NCBI GenBank assembly: GCA_945980015.1
Contig: CAMFQI010000020.1
Location: forward strand, 1 to 9,548
Direction: 5' to 3'
From: an uncultured Eubacterium sp.
GTDB lineage: Bacteria; Bacillota; Clostridia; Oscillospirales; Acutalibacteraceae
Length of the DNA: 9,548 nt
Every line of letters starts with the position of its first letter. Positions within the stretch are counted from its first letter, which is position 1. Shown here piece by piece: positions 1 to 5,637 of the stretch. The notes below the pieces were generated by a model, which was given only the letters and a program-made list of their open reading frames with translations, was not told where the DNA came from and did not search any database. The translations under genes were made by a program, and so were the position numbers.

Positions 1-1742
1 GCAACACAAGGATTGCACGTCAGCTTATCCTTAACGAGAAGTCCGATAACCTTTGCCGCACAGGCACTCGCCTGCGAAACGGTTTCGGGAATATCCTTCG
101 GTCCCTGACACATACCCGAGAGATATACACCGGCAGTCGGGGATTCAACGGGACGAAGCTTCGGGTGAGCCTCGGTAAAGAAATCATTTGTGTCCATAGA
201 AGCGGTGAGCATAGTCGCAAGCGGTCTTGCACTCTTGTCAGGCTCAACTGCTGCGGCAAGCACAACCATATCAGCGTCAATATGAAGCTGCTCGTTTGTA
301 ATTACATCACAAGCCTGAACCTTGAGCTTTTTGCCGTCGGGCACAACTTTGCCCACCATACCTTTAATATACTTAACGCCGTATTCCTCAACTGCTCTGC
401 GGTAGAATTCGTCAAAATTCTTGCCCGGAGTACGAACATCAATATAGAAAACGTAAACCTCTGTATCGGGGTATTTCTCTCTTGTTAACATTGCGTGCTT
501 TGCCGTGTACATACAGCAAACCTTTGAGCAATATGTCTTGCCTCGCTCGTCTGTTTTGTCACAACGTGAGCCGACGCATTGAACAAACACGATTGTATGA
601 GGATGCTCATGGTCGGACGGACGGAGAAGCGTTCCGTTTGTCGGACCTGCGGCGTTCATAAGTCTTTCGTATTCAAGAGATGTCACAACGTCGGGCGACT
701 GACTGTATGCAAATTCGTCAAGCTTATCAACCTTGATAGGCTCAAAGCCTGTTGCAACAACGATTGCGCCGTATTTTGCATTTACATATTCGTCCTTTGC
801 GTCATAATTTATCGCCTTTGCCTCGCAGACGGTTGAACAAAGTCCGCACTTGCCTGTTCTCATTTTTATGCAATAGTTAGGGTCGATGGTTGCAACCTTC
901 GGAACTGCCTGTGCAAAAGGAATATAAATCGCACTGCGGTTGTCCATACCGAGATTAAACTCGTTTGGAACCTTCTTCATAGGACATTTTTCGGTACAAA
1001 GTCCGCAGCCTGTACAAATATCCTCGTTTACAAATCTTGCCTTGCGCTTTATTTTTACATCAAAGTTACCGACAAAGCCCTTGACCTCGTCAACCTCACT
1101 GTATGAATAAATCTTGATTTTCTCGTTCTGCGCCGCCTCAACCATTTTCGGAGTGAGAATACACGCCGCACAGTCAAGAGTTGGGAACGTCTTGTCTATC
1201 TGCGCCATTTTTCCGCCGATAGTCGCCGACTTTTCAACAATATCAACCTCGAAGCCTGCTTCGGCAATATCAAGTGCAGTTTGAATACCTGCGATACCGC
1301 CGCCGATAACCAAAGCACGCTTTGTTACAGGGCTTTCGCCTGCGGTAAGCGGAGTGTTAAGCTGAACCTTTGCAATAGCGGCTCTGCCGAGTATTACTGC
1401 CTTTTCAGTTGCAGTCTGCATATCCTTATGTATCCACGAGCATTGCTCACGAATGTTCGCAATCTCAACCATATACGGATTAAGTCCGACGGACTGCGCC
1501 GCTTTTCTGAATGTATTTTCGTGCATTCTCGGAGAACAGGAACAGATAACAACACCTGTGAGGTTGTAGTCACGAATAGCGTCCTTAACCATATTCTGTC
1601 CCGCTTCGGAGCACATATATTGATAATCAACGGAGTAAACTACTCCCGGCTCGTTTTTCAAGGCTTCGGCTACCCTGTGAACGTCCACCGTTCCTGCGAT
1701 ATTGCTACCGCACCAACATACAAATACGCCTATTCTGTGCAT
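1..1742 (-). CDS. hdrA: HdrA-like FAD/iron-sulfur subunit, C-terminus beyond the left edge
   Basis: This is the flavoprotein subunit of a heterodisulfide-reductase-type complex. In the family it carries FAD and several [4Fe-4S] clusters and is the site of flavin-based electron bifurcation. About 580 residues are visible. They show an N-terminal domain with C9-W-C11-G, C44 and C67/C69; a dinucleotide-binding GGGIAG at 147-152; GGK at 176-178; C191-A-A-C194 in the conserved PTLDCAAC segment; an inserted ferredoxin domain with CTGCGLCTEKCP at 243-254 and a second Cys set at 291/299/302/306; an ATG flavin motif near 330; and the HdrA-typical QCVGSR (388-393) followed by C405, C409 and C410. HdrA proteins are usually about 650 residues, so the last, ferredoxin-like part is probably off the window. 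The ATG at 1742 follows AGGAGG, which overlaps the end of hdrC. It is the last visible gene of the fumarase-hdrBCA operon. Any electron input subunit (FlxABCD or MvhD type) would lie further left, unseen. Confidence 0.93.
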   Translation of the reverse strand, partial: MHRIGVFVCWCGSNIAGTVDVHRVAEALKNEPGVVYSVDYQYMCSEAGQNMVKDAIRDYNLTGVVICSCSPRMHENTFRKAAQSVGLNPYMVEIANIREQCSWIHKDMQTATEKAVILGRAAIAKVQLNTPLTAGESPVTKRALVIGGGIAGIQTALDIAEAGFEVDIVEKSATIGGKMAQIDKTFPTLDCAACILTPKMVEAAQNEKIKIYSYSEVDEVKGFVGNFDVKIKRKARFVNEDICTGCGLCTEKCPMKKVPNEFNLGMDNRSAIYIPFAQAVPKVATIDPNYCIKMRTGKCGLCSTVCEAKAINYDAKDEYVNAKYGAIVVATGFEPIKVDKLDEFAYSQSPDVVTSLEYERLMNAAGPTNGTLLRPSDHEHPHTIVFVQCVGSRCDKTDERGKTYCSKVCCMYTAKHAMLTREKYPDTEVYVFYIDVRTPGKNFDEFYRRAVEEYGVKYIKGMVGKVVPDGKKLKVQACDVITNEQLHIDADMVVLAAAVEPDKSARPLATMLTASMDTNDFFTEAHPKLRPVESPTAGVYLSGMCQGPKDIPETVSQASACAAKVIGLLVKDKLTCNPCV

Positions 1743-1753
1743 TTTCGTTCACT

Positions 1754-1759
1754 CCTCCT
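1754..1759 (-). promoter_or_regulatory. hdrA ribosome binding site overlapping the hdrC stop
   Basis: On the minus strand the sequence reads TAAGGAGG, so the hdrC TAA stop overlaps the AGGAGG of hdrA. The distance to the ATG is 11 nt, slightly long; a second GGAG one register downstream gives 9 nt. The arrangement repeats the one at the hdrB-hdrC junction. Confidence 0.8.
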
Positions 1760-2145
1760 TACTTCCAATATTTTCTCATAGCCGACACGATTGCCTGCTG
1801 AGGCAAATCGTCGTCAAGCATTTCGGGAATATCCTGAGCCGTCATATAGCTTTCGCCCTGCTGACGAATTTTTGCAAGTCTTACGCACTCAATGAGCTTT
1901 GCCGGTTCAACGCCCCTCGGACATCTTTCAAGACAAGCCATACACGACAAACAGGTATAAAGCGACTCGCTTTCAAGCAGCTTTTCGATTTTGCCCTTGT
2001 TCACCATCGACACAAACTGATGAGGATGGTATTCCATATTGTCGAAATTCGGACAGGTTGCCGAACATTTTCCGCAGCCCATACATTTGAGCGGATTATT
2101 ATTGTAGGAGCGAAGCACCTGCTCTTTCAGATTTTTATTTTCCAT
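1759..2145 (-). CDS. hdrC: HdrC-like iron-sulfur subunit
   Basis: This small 128-residue electron-transfer subunit in the family links HdrA to HdrB through two [4Fe-4S] clusters. Both binding motifs are intact: C21-x2-C24-x2-C27-x3-C31-P and C65-x2-C68-x2-C71-x3-C75-P. The remaining sequence is short and helical, as in bacterial HdrC, which lacks the longer extensions of some archaeal forms. There is no signal peptide or membrane segment, so the protein is expected in the cytoplasm. It starts 11 nt after the hdrB stop codon and ends 16 nt before hdrA. The AGGAGG site for its start overlaps the hdrB TAG stop, which suggests translational coupling. Ferredoxin-like proteins share the cysteine motifs, but the position between HdrB and HdrA makes the assignment firm. 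Confidence 0.93.
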   Translation of the reverse strand: MENKNLKEQVLRSYNNNPLKCMGCGKCSATCPNFDNMEYHPHQFVSMVNKGKIEKLLESESLYTCLSCMACLERCPRGVEPAKLIECVRLAKIRQQGESYMTAQDIPEMLDDDLPQQAIVSAMRKYWK

Positions 2146-2152
2146 TTGCGCT

Positions 2153-2158
2153 CCTCCT
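2153..2158 (-). promoter_or_regulatory. hdrC ribosome binding site overlapping the hdrB stop
   Basis: On the minus strand the sequence reads TAGGAGG. The TAG is the hdrB stop and AGGAGG sits 7 nt before the hdrC ATG. A ribosome terminating on hdrB would sit directly over this site, which favours coupled, stoichiometric synthesis of the subunits. Confidence 0.85.
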
Positions 2159-2942
2159 ATTCTTCAATAAGTCCGAGTGCCTCGGCAAGCACCTCGGTAA
2201 AATATTTTACCGGAATGTCGAATTTTGTACCGTTCTTTTTTAGGTTGTAAAGGCAAAGCGGACATGCCGTAATAATCATTTCAACGCCGTTTTTAGCCGC
2301 ATTTTCCAAAACGGCGTTTGCTCTGTCGATTGCAATTTGCTTATTACCGAGTGTTGTATAGCCGCCGCAACACTCGTTGCGAAGCGCATATTTTACAGGC
2401 GTTGCACCCAGAGAAGAAATCAAATCCTCCATAATTGTCGGATTTTCGGCATTGTCCATTTGCATAACACTGCTCGGACGAAGCAAAAGACAGCCGTAAT
2501 ATGCGCCGATTTTTTTGCCTTTGAGTGGATTGGTCACCTTTGCCTTGACCTCGTCAAAGCCAACCTCGTCACGAAGCACCTCAAGATAATGCAAAACTCT
2601 CGTTTCGCCCGTGTACGCTTCGTCAAGTCCCATATAGCGTGCAACCTTTTCGGAAATTTCGCTGTCGGTCATATCGTTGTTGACCTGCTTAATTACATTG
2701 TGACACGCACTGCACATTGTAACGAGCGGTCTGTTGTGCATTTTTGCGTCATTGAGCGCACGAACGCTTGCAAGCTTTGTTGCAATCTCGTCCCTTGCCA
2801 TCGGATAAACACCGCCGCAGCATTGCCACTCGTCAATTTCCTCAAGCTCAATGCCGAGTGCCCTTGCGCTAATGCGTGCATATTCGTCCAAATCCTTTGC
2901 CTTATTCTTCAAAGTACAACCCGGATAATAACTATAAGTCAT
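2157..2942 (-). CDS. hdrB: HdrB-like subunit with two CCG domains
   Basis: This is the catalytic-type subunit of heterodisulfide reductase complexes, where two CCG domains bind unusual non-cubane [4Fe-4S] clusters that reduce disulfide substrates. Both motifs are complete in this 261-residue protein: C9-x31-C41C42-x34-C77-x2-C80 and C151-x39-C191C192-x34-C227-x2-C230. The chosen start is the ATG at 2942, which follows AGGAGA with about 6 nt spacing and gives the family-typical N-terminus MTYSYYPGC. An upstream in-frame TTG at 2963 would add seven residues but has no good ribosome binding site. The gene lies 40 nt after the fumarase gene, with no terminator between them, and 11 nt before hdrC. 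Bacteria normally lack CoM-S-S-CoB, so the true substrate is unknown. Related CCG proteins serve heterodisulfide reductase, thiol:fumarate reductase and lactate-oxidising complexes. Confidence 0.93.
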   Translation of the reverse strand: MTYSYYPGCTLKNKAKDLDEYARISARALGIELEEIDEWQCCGGVYPMARDEIATKLASVRALNDAKMHNRPLVTMCSACHNVIKQVNNDMTDSEISEKVARYMGLDEAYTGETRVLHYLEVLRDEVGFDEVKAKVTNPLKGKKIGAYYGCLLLRPSSVMQMDNAENPTIMEDLISSLGATPVKYALRNECCGGYTTLGNKQIAIDRANAVLENAAKNGVEMIITACPLCLYNLKKNGTKFDIPVKYFTEVLAEALGLIEE

Positions 2943-2982
2943 ACCTATTCTCCTTTTTTTCAAGAGTTTAGTTTGTCAAAAA

Positions 2983-4359
2983 TCACACCATCTGCTCCGG
3001 ATGGAATACCTCGTCAAATCTCTCCTCGGTCAAGAAGCCAAGCTCAACACAAGCCTGCTTAAGCGAAATGTTTTCCGCAAATGCCTTTTTAGCCGTTTTT
3101 GCCGCATTCTCATAACCGATATACGGATTAAGAGCGGTAACAAGCATAAGTGAGTTATGAAGATTGTTGTGCATCTTTTCTGCATTCGCCTTAATACCCA
3201 CAACGCAGTTATCGTTGAACGAAATCATGCAGTCCTTGAGAAGTCTTACAGACTGAGTGAAGTTATAAATGATAACCGGCATAAATACGTTAAGCTCAAA
3301 GTTACCCTGTGAAGCGGCGATACCGATAGCGGCGTCGTTACCCATAACCTGACACGCAACCATTGTAACGGCCTCGCATTGAGTTGGGTTAACCTTACCC
3401 GGCATAATTGATGAGCCCGGCTCGTTTTCGGGGATTGTAATTTCGCCCAAGCCGAGTCTCGGACCGGAAGCAAGCCAGCGAATATCGTTTGCCATTTTCC
3501 AAAGGTCAGCCGCAAGTGCCTTTAATGCGCCGTGAGCAAATACGATTTCATCCTTTGATGTAAGTGCGTGGAACTTGTTCGGAGCCGTTACGAACTTCTT
3601 GCCGGTAATCTCGCTTACTGCCTCGGCAACAAGAACATCGAAGCCCTCGGGTGCGTTAAGACCTGTTCCTACCGCAGTACCGCCGAGTGCCAATTCCTTA
3701 AGCTCGGGAAGTGAAATTTCAAGAAGTTTTCTGTCCTTTTCAAGCGAAGCTCTCCAGCCGCTGATTTCCTGTGAAAACGTAATAGGCGTTGCATCCTGCA
3801 AGTGAGTTCTGCCCGATTTTACAATACCCTCGTTTTCTTTTTCGAGATTTTTGAGAGTGCCGATTAATTTGTCGAGTGCAGGAAAAACCTTGTCCTCAAT
3901 ACCGATAACTGCCGCAATGCTCATAGCGGTCGGGAATGTATCGTTTGACGACTGCGACATATTGATATCGTCGTTCGGGTGAAGCAGCTTCTTGCCTGCA
4001 ATCTCGTTACCTCTGTTTGCGATAACCTCGTTTGCATTCATATTTGACTGCGTACCCGAGCCTGTCTGCCATACAACAAGTGGGAAATGCTCGTTGTGCT
4101 TGCCTGCGATAATTTCATCACAGGTCTGCGAAATTGCGGCAAGCTTTTCGTCCGTCATTTTTTCGGGCTTGAGCTTATTGTTTGCAATAGCAGCCGCCTT
4201 TTTAAGAATACCGAAGGCGTAGGTAATAGCTCTCGGCATAAGCTCTACACCCGAGCCGATTTTGAAGTTTTCAAAACTACGCTCAGTTTGTGCTGCCCAG
4301 TATTTGTCGGCAGGTACTTTAACCTCTCCCATAGAGTCATGTTCAATACGATACTTCAT
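2983..4359 (-). CDS. fumC: Class II fumarate hydratase (fumarase C)
   Basis: This enzyme interconverts fumarate and L-malate by reversible hydration. It belongs to the iron-independent, homotetrameric class II family and is cytoplasmic. The 458-residue length is normal for the family. The superfamily signature GSSIMPGKVNP is at 315-325 and is followed by TQCE, which points to fumarase rather than aspartase. Other active-site segments are GSGTQSNMN at 100-108, SSND at 137-140 and GRTHLQDATP at 183-192, with H186 as the conserved histidine and S316 in the catalytic mobile loop. The start is the ATG at 4359, 7 nt after AGGAGG; an in-frame TTG at 4386 lacks comparable support. It is the first gene of an apparent operon with hdrBCA and has its own strong promoter overlapped by a Rex-like operator, so expression probably follows the NADH/NAD+ state. 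Confidence 0.95.
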   Translation of the reverse strand: MKYRIEHDSMGEVKVPADKYWAAQTERSFENFKIGSGVELMPRAITYAFGILKKAAAIANNKLKPEKMTDEKLAAISQTCDEIIAGKHNEHFPLVVWQTGSGTQSNMNANEVIANRGNEIAGKKLLHPNDDINMSQSSNDTFPTAMSIAAVIGIEDKVFPALDKLIGTLKNLEKENEGIVKSGRTHLQDATPITFSQEISGWRASLEKDRKLLEISLPELKELALGGTAVGTGLNAPEGFDVLVAEAVSEITGKKFVTAPNKFHALTSKDEIVFAHGALKALAADLWKMANDIRWLASGPRLGLGEITIPENEPGSSIMPGKVNPTQCEAVTMVACQVMGNDAAIGIAASQGNFELNVFMPVIIYNFTQSVRLLKDCMISFNDNCVVGIKANAEKMHNNLHNSLMLVTALNPYIGYENAAKTAKKAFAENISLKQACVELGFLTEERFDEVFHPEQMV

Positions 4360-4413
4360 AATCTTTCCTCCTGAATAATTACGCAATTGTAATATTTTAA
4401 TTTAACCTTTAAC

Positions 4414-4442
4414 ATTATATATGTTTGTCAAAATTTTATCAA
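4414..4442 (-). promoter_or_regulatory. Sigma-A-type promoter of the fumC-hdrBCA operon
   Basis: On the minus strand there is a -35 TTGATA at 4442-4437, a 17-nt spacer and a consensus -10 TATAAT at 4419-4414. Transcription should start near 4407, leaving a leader of about 48 nt before the fumC ATG. No further strong promoter is seen before hdrB, which supports one transcript. Confidence 0.8.
4425..4442. promoter_or_regulatory. Rex-type redox operator over the fumC promoter
   Basis: The plus strand reads TTGTCAA-AATT-TTATCAA. It matches the known Rex consensus TTGTTAA-N4-TTAACAA at 12 of 14 defined positions with the exact 18-bp geometry. It covers the -35 hexamer and most of the spacer of the fumC promoter, the expected place for a repressor. 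Rex releases DNA when NADH is high. The match was made by eye and the rex gene is not in this window. Confidence 0.6.
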
Positions 4443-4448
4443 TAGATT

Positions 4449-4466
4449 TTGTGATATTTTTGACAA
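4449..4466. promoter_or_regulatory. Second, weaker Rex-like palindrome
   Basis: The plus strand reads TTGTGAT-ATTT-TTGACAA, 11 of 14 defined positions of the Rex consensus in the same 18-bp geometry. It lies just upstream of the fumC -35, with its centre 24 bp from that of the better site. In such AT-rich DNA a chance match is quite possible. Confidence 0.3.
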
Positions 4467-4655
4467 TAAAAAACAATTTCGTGATTTTGACTAAAATAGC
4501 ATTTTTCGTGCACGTTTTTTGTTTATTATGATTTATTGATTGACAAATTATTTCACAATATTGAGAACAACTTTCGCATAAACGACGCAAAAAATATGGA
4601 CGACCGATGCAGTTGAACTTAACAAAAGGATTACTTATCTGACAAGTTTATATGG

Positions 4656-4684
4656 TGGAAAGTACGCTCCCTAAATGCTATAAT
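4656..4684 (+). promoter_or_regulatory. Promoter of the HTH-AbrB regulator operon
   Basis: There is an extended -10, TGCTATAAT, with TATAAT at 4679-4684. Seventeen nt upstream is a weak -35, TGGAAA, at 4656-4661. The predicted start is near 4691, leaving a very short leader that contains the AAGGGGG ribosome binding site 7 nt before the ATG at 4710. A weak -35 with an extended -10 is common for regulated promoters. Confidence 0.65.
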
Positions 4685-4706
4685 AATTTATAGTTAAGGG
4701 GGCGTA
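4663..4706. repeat. Imperfect palindrome enclosing the regulator's -10 and ribosome binding site
   Basis: Outer arms TACGCTCCCT (4663-4672) and AGGGGGCGTA (4697-4706) pair at 9 of 10 positions. Inner arms CTATAA (4678-4683) and TTATAG (4688-4693) pair perfectly around the loop TAAT. The left arm has two more unpaired bases than the right. The structure is centred on the -10, and its right arm contains the AAGGGGG ribosome binding site. It is a strong candidate for an autoregulatory operator of the downstream HTH-AbrB protein. Whether it acts as DNA target or RNA hairpin cannot be decided; most of it lies upstream of the predicted transcript start, which favours DNA. Confidence 0.6.
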
Positions 4707-4709
4707 TTT

Positions 4710-5150
4710 ATGTTTTCGGATAATTTATTATATTTAAGAAACCTTAAAGGCTTATCGCAGGAACAAGTTGCCGAAGCAGTTGGTATTTCTCGTCAATCGT
4801 ATTCTAAATGGGAACAAGGAGATACTTTTCCCGATATTGATAAATGCGATAAGCTGGCAAAGTTTTATGGCGTTACAATTGACTCACTGATTAACTCTAA
4901 TGAAAAAATAGGAAAAACAAAGATAGCACCTGCGCCTATCGGTAAACATCTTTGGGGAACAGTTACTATCGGAAGCAAGGGGCAAATTGTAATACCAAAA
5001 AATGCACGAGATACATTTGACATGAAAGAGGGTGACCGTCTTGTTGTGCTTGGAGACGAGTCACAGGGTATCGCTTTAATCAAAGCAGAAATTTTTGAAA
5101 AGCAAATGCAAGAAATGTTGGAGCGTTCGCAACGCTCTGCCGAATATTAA
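4710..5150 (+). CDS. HTH (Xre/Cro type)-AbrB fusion transcriptional regulator
   Basis: This 146-residue protein has two DNA-binding modules. Residues about 4-61 form a Cro/C1-type helix-turn-helix: LRNLKGLSQEQVAEAVGISR, then S32-K-W-E-Q-G and the closing FYGVTIDSLI. Residues about 83-130 form an AbrB/MazE/SpoVT-type swapped-hairpin domain, with GTVTIGSKGQIVIP (83-96) followed by ARDTFDMKEGDRLVVL. A Pro/Ala-rich linker joins them and a short charged helix ends the protein. The role is inferred to be a dimeric repressor or antitoxin-like regulator, probably of its own operon, given the palindrome over its promoter. The start is the ATG 7 nt after AAGGGGG. The downstream zinc-ribbon gene begins 16 nt after its stop. 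No toxin gene is adjacent, so an addiction module is not supported. Confidence 0.88.
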   Translation: MFSDNLLYLRNLKGLSQEQVAEAVGISRQSYSKWEQGDTFPDIDKCDKLAKFYGVTIDSLINSNEKIGKTKIAPAPIGKHLWGTVTIGSKGQIVIPKNARDTFDMKEGDRLVVLGDESQGIALIKAEIFEKQMQEMLERSQRSAEY

Positions 5151-5166
5151 AATGGAGGTGAAAACT

Positions 5167-5382
5167 ATGAAATGTCCGGAGTGTGGCAAAGAAATGAGAA
5201 ACGGTTATTTGTTTTGCAGTAAAGACGGTGCTTTCAGCTTTGCAAATGAGGTGCCGGGTGTGTTTACGGATGCGAAAAAAGCTGACGGATTTGTTAAGAT
5301 TACCGAAGTTAAACCGAGTCACAGAACTAATATCGCCGCTTCAATTTGTGAGAATTGCAAAACTGTAATTTTCAAATATTAA
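5167..5382 (+). CDS. Small zinc-ribbon protein, DUF6487-like
   Basis: This 71-residue protein has a split zinc ribbon: C3-P-E-C6-G-K-E-M at the N-terminus and C61-E-N-C64 near the C-terminus, which should together bind one zinc ion. The opening CPECGKEMRNGYL and the ending ICENCKTVIFKY resemble the small bacterial DUF6487 family, recalled from memory and not checked by search. Its function is unknown. There is no signal peptide or membrane helix. The start is the ATG at 5167 preceded by TGGAGGTG with normal spacing; in-frame starts further upstream lie inside the regulator gene and are unlikely. It is cotranscribed with the HTH-AbrB gene 16 nt upstream and followed directly by a terminator, so the two form a compact two-gene unit. 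Confidence 0.8.
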   Translation: MKCPECGKEMRNGYLFCSKDGAFSFANEVPGVFTDAKKADGFVKITEVKPSHRTNIAASICENCKTVIFKY

Positions 5383-5397
5383 TACAGTAATATCAAA

Positions 5398-5446
5398 TGA
5401 AAAAGGATAGCCGAGTTTGTTTCTCGACTATCCTTTTTCATTTTTA
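5398..5446 (+). terminator. Strong hairpin terminator of the regulator operon
   Basis: Arms TGAAAAAGGATAGCCGAG (5398-5415) and CTCGACTATCCTTTTTCA (5423-5440) pair at 17 of 18 positions around a 7-nt loop and are followed by TTTTT. The stop codon of the zinc-ribbon gene is 15 nt upstream. The near-symmetrical arms, with A-runs on the left and T-runs on the right, may also stop transcripts arriving from the opposite strand. Confidence 0.85.
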
Positions 5447-5541
5447 CACATCAGTTTGTTGCAGTCGGGCTTTCAACTTGTTGAGATTTAGTTACTGCAT
5501 ATTGCGCCATTCTCATTCGGTTCTGCTCGAATACTTCATGA

Positions 5542-5564
5542 CAAGGGGGGGACGGTTCCCCTTG
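5542..5564. repeat. REP-like GC-rich hairpin
   Basis: CAAGGGG (5542-5548) and CCCCTTG (5558-5564) pair perfectly around GGGACGGTT. The motif GGGGGACGGTTCCCC resembles the dispersed GGGGACGGTT-type palindromes often seen between genes in Clostridia genomes. That likeness is from memory. Only one copy lies in this window, so repeat status is unproven. It contrasts with its AT-rich surroundings. Confidence 0.4.
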
Positions 5565-5577
5565 GTGGTTTTGGGGT

Positions 5578-5608
5578 AAGAAAAGAGGGCGAGCAATGTG
5601 CTCGTCCC
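5578..5608 (-). terminator. Terminator downstream of the LDH/MDH-family gene
   Basis: Read on the minus strand, GGGACGAGCA (5608-5599) pairs with TGCTCGCCC (5595-5587) with one bulged A and a 3-nt loop. The tail TCTTTTCTT follows. It lies 29 nt after the stop codon of the dehydrogenase gene. The palindrome also resembles dispersed intergenic repeats of related bacteria, so it may be a repeat unit acting as a terminator. Confidence 0.65.
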
Positions 5609-5637
5609 TACTTTTACTATACATATTAAACGACTTC

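Larger units (their letters stand above)
4360..4709. other. Divergent AT-rich regulatory spacer
   Basis: This 350-nt gap separates the minus-strand fumarase operon from the plus-strand regulator operon. It holds the fumarase promoter with its 5' leader of roughly 48 nt, one good and one weak Rex-like palindrome (4425-4466), and the regulator promoter inside a large imperfect palindrome (4656-4706). The middle part, about 4467-4655, is very AT-rich. I see no credible gene, RNA gene or terminator in it. Confidence 0.8.
5383..5637. other. Convergent intergenic spacer
   Basis: This lies between the plus-strand regulator operon and the minus-strand dehydrogenase gene. It contains the operon terminator, the REP-like hairpin and the dehydrogenase terminator. 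In between, roughly 5447-5541, no palindrome is obvious. A minus-strand frame ending with TGA at 5453 stays open to about 5609 and crosses both hairpins. It lacks a credible start or ribosome binding site, so I do not call it a gene. Confidence 0.6.

Noticed and set aside
2943..2963. Upstream TTG start for hdrB
   Set aside because: The added seven residues contain the AGGAGA ribosome binding site of the ATG at 2942; HdrB proteins begin close to the YYPGC motif.
4360..4386. Upstream TTG start for the fumarase (adding nine residues)
   Set aside because: The added stretch contains the AGGAGG site of the ATG at 4359, and class II fumarases start close to that ATG.
4540..4561. TTGACAAATTATTTCACAA as a further Rex site
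   Set aside because: The half-sites are 19 bp overall and do not form an inverted repeat in the required 7-4-7 spacing.
4402..4590. Minus-strand frame of 62 codons in the divergent spacer
   Set aside because: It begins with TTG without a ribosome binding site, has the composition of AT-rich noncoding DNA, and covers the fumC promoter and both Rex-like sites.
4710..5382. Toxin-antitoxin module, because AbrB/MazE-like domains occur in antitoxins
   Set aside because: The neighbour has a zinc-ribbon pattern and no MazF, PIN or RelE features, and the regulator carries a separate HTH like ordinary transcription factors.
5397..5579. Plus-strand frame of 60 codons starting ATGAAAAAGG
   Set aside because: Its first part is the terminator hairpin itself, and it runs across the REP-like palindrome. 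There is no ribosome binding site and the protein is low in information.
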